From Hyphomicrobiales bacterium (GTDB lineage: Bacteria; Pseudomonadota; Alphaproteobacteria; Rhizobiales; Xanthobacteraceae), in NCBI GenBank assembly GCA_019237215.1, contig JAFAHL010000443.1, positions 1-44,785 on the forward strand: 44,785 bases of DNA. The letters are read 5' to 3'. The translations under genes and the position numbers were made by a program. The notes under the pieces are model-generated. The model saw only the letters and a list, made by a program, of their open reading frames with translations, did no database searches and was not told where the DNA came from. Positions 42,576 to 44,785 of the stretch are shown piece after piece. How positions within the stretch are numbered: the first letter of the stretch is position 1; every line of letters starts with the position of its first letter.

Positions 42576-42624
42576 TCAACGCGAGCACAGACAAGCACGC
42601 CAGCGCGGTCGTGACCCGACGCAT
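42544..42624 (-). pseudogene. orphan signal-peptide start, truncated gene 5' end
   Basis: ATG 42624 opens a 26-residue frame, MRRVTTALACLSVLALIAAP followed by ADSGRV and TAA. It is a well-formed Sec signal peptide with a GAGG-type site upstream, as would begin a periplasmic binding protein, but no mature domain follows. Its end overlaps, in another frame, the racemase-like remnant. The simplest reading is a deletion that joined the 5' end of one gene to the 3' end of another. It could instead be a very short exported peptide, which I think less likely. Confidence 0.5.
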
Positions 42625-42638
42625 TGCCGGGATACCTC

Positions 42639-43841
42639 TTAGGCCACCGCCGTGCCGCCCACGCGCGACGGCATCGCCGCAGCGCGCGAGGTCTGCGCCG
42701 GCGCGAACGGCGCGCGCAATCCCGCCTGCACCATCAGTGGAAGCACCTCTTCGTTCCACTGCGCGAGCTCTTCCTTGTATCTGACCCAGGAGATCAGGCA
42801 GCCGTCGACCCCGATATCGGCGAGCTTGCCGAGCTCGTCGACGATCTGTTCCGCCGTCCCCACCAGCGGGTAGCCGCCGTGACCGGCGATGAAATGCGCC
42901 TTGTGTCCATCCAGCGTCTTGGCGTCGAGGGTCTGATTGTGCAGCCCGAAGATCTTCAAGAGATTGCCGGCGGCTTCCCAATCGCCCTTCTCGTAGACGT
43001 AGTAGTTGAGATAATCCTTGGCCTCCTTCTCGCTCCCCCGGCAGACGACGTAGACGTGGATCCAAATCCGCGTTTCGCGCCCATGCGAACGGGCCATTTG
43101 CTTGAGATGATCGATCTGCGCCTTCGCGCCTTCGAGGTACGTGCGGTCCTTGAGGATGACGAAATTCATGTCGCAGTAGCGCGTGGTGAATTCTTGCGCC
43201 GCCGGCGATCCGCCGGCGTTCATGATCGGAGGATGGGGCTTCTGCAGCGGCTTGGGCTGGCTCCACACCGCGGCGGCATTGAAGCTCTCGCTGGTGAAAT
43301 CGAACTCGTCGTCCTGCGTCCATGCGCGGCGCACGAAATCGAGCCATTCGGTGGCGTATTTGTAGCGATCGTCGTGCGGGCGCATGTGGGCGCCGAACAT
43401 GTCGAATTCGTTCTTGAACCATCCGCACACCACGTTCATGGCGAAGCGGCCGCCGGTCACGTGATCGATGGTCGCCGCCATCTTGGCCGCCATCAGCGGG
43501 TGCACCAGGGGCACGTGGACGGTGGCGAGCACGGTGCAATAGTTGGTCACCGCGCCGATCGCCGACGCCCAGGTGAAGCTCTCGAAGGTGCAGTTGTTGA
43601 AGTTGGAGGGCCCGCCGTATCCCTTCCAGCGCCCGACCGGCAGCAGCGCCTCCATGCCGGCGCGATCCACCGCCTGCGCGATGTCCTTGGTGTCGGACCA
43701 GTTGAGCTTCCAGGCCTCCGGGACGGTCGTGATGGTGGAGCCGTGGCTGCAATTGAAGGCCATGACTCCGAGTTTCATGCGGTTGCCGCCGAACAGCCGC
43801 GCGCGGGCGGTATAGTCGTGAGCGAGTGTGCCAGAGCTCAT
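42639..43841 (-). CDS. LLM class flavin-dependent monooxygenase
   Basis: This 400-residue luciferase-like barrel enzyme uses reduced FMN and oxygen. KLGVMAFNCSHGSTITTVPE is the first strand, followed by TKDIAQAVDRAGMEALLPV, TVHVPLVHPLMAAKMAATID, HVTGGRFAMNVVCGWFKNEF and PHPPIMNAGGSPAAQEFTTR, the usual order in alkanesulfonate and dimethylsulfone monooxygenases (SsuD/SfnG) and RutA. The C-terminal LVGTAEQIVDELGKLADIGV is also typical. ATG 43841 has AAGG upstream; a start at 43778 (MKLGVM) is possible. It sits 109 bases after a LivK-type binding protein gene on the same strand, with a small hairpin between. No flavin reductase is adjacent. The substrate is unknown. Confidence 0.9.
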   Translation of the reverse strand: MSSGTLAHDYTARARLFGGNRMKLGVMAFNCSHGSTITTVPEAWKLNWSDTKDIAQAVDRAGMEALLPVGRWKGYGGPSNFNNCTFESFTWASAIGAVTNYCTVLATVHVPLVHPLMAAKMAATIDHVTGGRFAMNVVCGWFKNEFDMFGAHMRPHDDRYKYATEWLDFVRRAWTQDDEFDFTSESFNAAAVWSQPKPLQKPHPPIMNAGGSPAAQEFTTRYCDMNFVILKDRTYLEGAKAQIDHLKQMARSHGRETRIWIHVYVVCRGSEKEAKDYLNYYVYEKGDWEAAGNLLKIFGLHNQTLDAKTLDGHKAHFIAGHGGYPLVGTAEQIVDELGKLADIGVDGCLISWVRYKEELAQWNEEVLPLMVQAGLRAPFAPAQTSRAAAMPSRVGGTAVA

Positions 43842-43875
43842 GTTTTCGCGCCTTGTTGCCGAGTACTCGCCTGTC

Positions 43876-43895
43876 GCTCCCGCGAAGGCGGGAGC
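43876..43895. repeat. short REP-like hairpin
   Basis: GCTCCCGC and GCGGGAGC form an eight-base perfect stem with loop GAAG, continued by CCATA. This CTCCCGCGAAGGCGGGAGCCCA wording is a common small intergenic palindrome in proteobacteria. It lies between the LivK-type gene and the monooxygenase on the same strand and has no T-tract. Confidence 0.75.
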
Positions 43896-43950
43896 CCATA
43901 TTCCAGAGGCGGTGGCTGCGGGCCTCCCGGTTGAAGAGTCGATGTTGAGT

Positions 43951-44785
43951 TCACCACTTCATCGGGCATTCCTGGTGATAGGGATCCTGCCAATCTTTGA
44001 TCGCGGTGTCCTTCAGCGCGGCCTTCAGATTTCCGTTCTCGTCCTTCTTCACCTCCATGATGTAGAGGTTCTGGATCGGGAAGTGGTTGTTGTTGAACTT
44101 GAACGCGCCGCGCACCGATTGGAAGTTGGCCTTGCGCAGCGCGGCACGCACGGCGTCTTTGTTCTCGATCTTGCCGCCCACATCCGCAACCGCCGAGTCG
44201 ATGAGCTTGATGGCGTCGTAGCCGAGCGCAGCGAAGGTGGCGGGTAGGCGGTTGTACTTCGCGGTGAACGAGGCGACGAACTTCTTGTTCGCTGCATTGT
44301 CGAGGTCGGCCGTCCAGTTCGTGCCCATGATCACGCCGAGCGCGGCATCCCCTTGCGCCGGGAACGTCAGCGGGTTTGCGACGGGGTCTTCGGTGTAAAA
44401 GGGAAGCTGATGTTGCAGGCCCGCCTGCGCGTACTGCTTGACGAAGGCGACGCCGCCGGCGCCCACCAGGAAGGCGAACACCGCGTCGGGCTTTTCGGCG
44501 CGGATGCGGGCGATCTCGGGCGCGAAGTCGAGCTGGGTCAGCGGTGTGTAGACCGGGCCGATGGCCTTGCCTTTGAAGTAGCGGATGGCGGCACCGACAT
44601 GCTCGTAGCCGGCCTGATAATCCGCGCCGAGGAAGAACGCGCTCTTGACGCCCTTGTCGGTCATGTATTTGCCGACGGCCGCCGGCCAGTCGTCGTTCGA
44701 GAACGAGACGAAGAAGCCGTTCGGGTGGCATTCCTTGCCCGCGAATTGCAACGGGCCCGCCAACGCGCCGACCACGAAGATGCCG
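43951..44785 (-). CDS. branched-chain amino acid-type (LivK) ABC transporter binding protein, 5' part outside the window
   Basis: The last 277 or so residues of a periplasmic binding protein of the LivK class are present; the N-terminus lies beyond base 44785. Visible marks are CHPNGFFVSFSNDDWPAAVG, GVKSAFFLGADYQAGYEHV, GKAIGPVYTPLTQLDFAPEI, EKPDAVFAFLVGAGGVAFVK and FAALGYDAIKLIDSAVADVG. The end reads DWQDPYHQECPMKW. In soil bacteria such proteins bind amino acids, amides, urea or aromatic acids. Livm/LivH partners are not in view. The next gene in the same direction is the flavin monooxygenase. Confidence 0.92.
   Translation of the reverse strand, partial: GIFVVGALAGPLQFAGKECHPNGFFVSFSNDDWPAAVGKYMTDKGVKSAFFLGADYQAGYEHVGAAIRYFKGKAIGPVYTPLTQLDFAPEIARIRAEKPDAVFAFLVGAGGVAFVKQYAQAGLQHQLPFYTEDPVANPLTFPAQGDAALGVIMGTNWTADLDNAANKKFVASFTAKYNRLPATFAALGYDAIKLIDSAVADVGGKIENKDAVRAALRKANFQSVRGAFKFNNNHFPIQNLYIMEVKKDENGNLKAALKDTAIKDWQDPYHQECPMKW

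Noticed and set aside
1-44785. CRISPR arrays, tRNA, rRNA, insertion sequences, toxin-antitoxin pairs, phage genes
   Set aside because: None was recognised by reading; no regularly spaced repeats, no transposase or integrase motifs.

Overview
The window is GC-rich DNA packed with genes on both strands. It reads like the chromosome of a metabolically broad soil or rhizosphere alphaproteobacterium, probably of the Hyphomicrobiales (Bradyrhizobium/Xanthobacteraceae side). That placement is an inference from gene content (many solute-binding proteins, homogentisate and CoA-thioester catabolism, NfeD/slipin, PPK2) and from small palindromic intergenic repeats common in that group. No rRNA, tRNA, CRISPR array, prophage or insertion sequence was seen.

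Layout. 1-1983: a p-hydroxycinnamoyl-CoA hydratase/lyase-like enzyme, divergent from a CmcJ/NvfI-type oxygenase. 2237-9777 (+): a NitT/TauT-type ABC importer with two permeases, then a molybdenum hydroxylase large subunit without its FAD and Fe-S partners, a two-subunit TPP-dependent 2-oxo-acid decarboxylase and a Rid-family protein; this looks like an import-and-degrade cluster for an unknown substrate. 9921-16960 (-): a polyamine-type ABC importer whose operon also holds an ADP-forming acyl-CoA synthetase and an enoyl-CoA hydratase. One permease gene carries a single-base frameshift. A paralogous binding protein (17053-18102, +) faces the operon from the other side. 18188-20498 (+): an exported acetamidase/formamidase-family protein and a Bug-type binding protein. 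20627-23801 (-): E1alpha, E1beta and E2 of a 2-oxo-acid dehydrogenase complex. 24045-26038 (+): the NAD salvage pair pncB-pncA. 26218-28430 (+): NfeD protease and slipin. 28649-30528 (-): a Bug binding protein and a TauD-like dioxygenase. 30679-32586: an orphan iron-type binding protein and an exported carboxymuconolactone decarboxylase-like protein. 33108-38909 (-): TRAP transporter dctP-dctQ-dctM reading into hmgA and fahA, which predicts uptake of an aromatic acid feeding the homogentisate pathway. 39137-44785: an Ldh-type dehydrogenase, a methylglutaconyl-CoA hydratase-like enzyme, PPK2, gene remnants, an LLM flavin monooxygenase and the C-terminal part of a LivK-type binding protein.

The most unusual structure is a twin-hairpin element of about 165 bases found twice (11881-12046 and 37147-37310). 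Each copy fills the gap between two co-oriented transport genes, in the same orientation relative to transcription. Each supplies the TAG stop codon of the upstream gene and ends just before the next gene's start. The first stem differs in sequence between the copies, yet both keep pairing. The element is not explained by any gene here and is the best candidate for an undescribed repeat family with a role in the mRNA.
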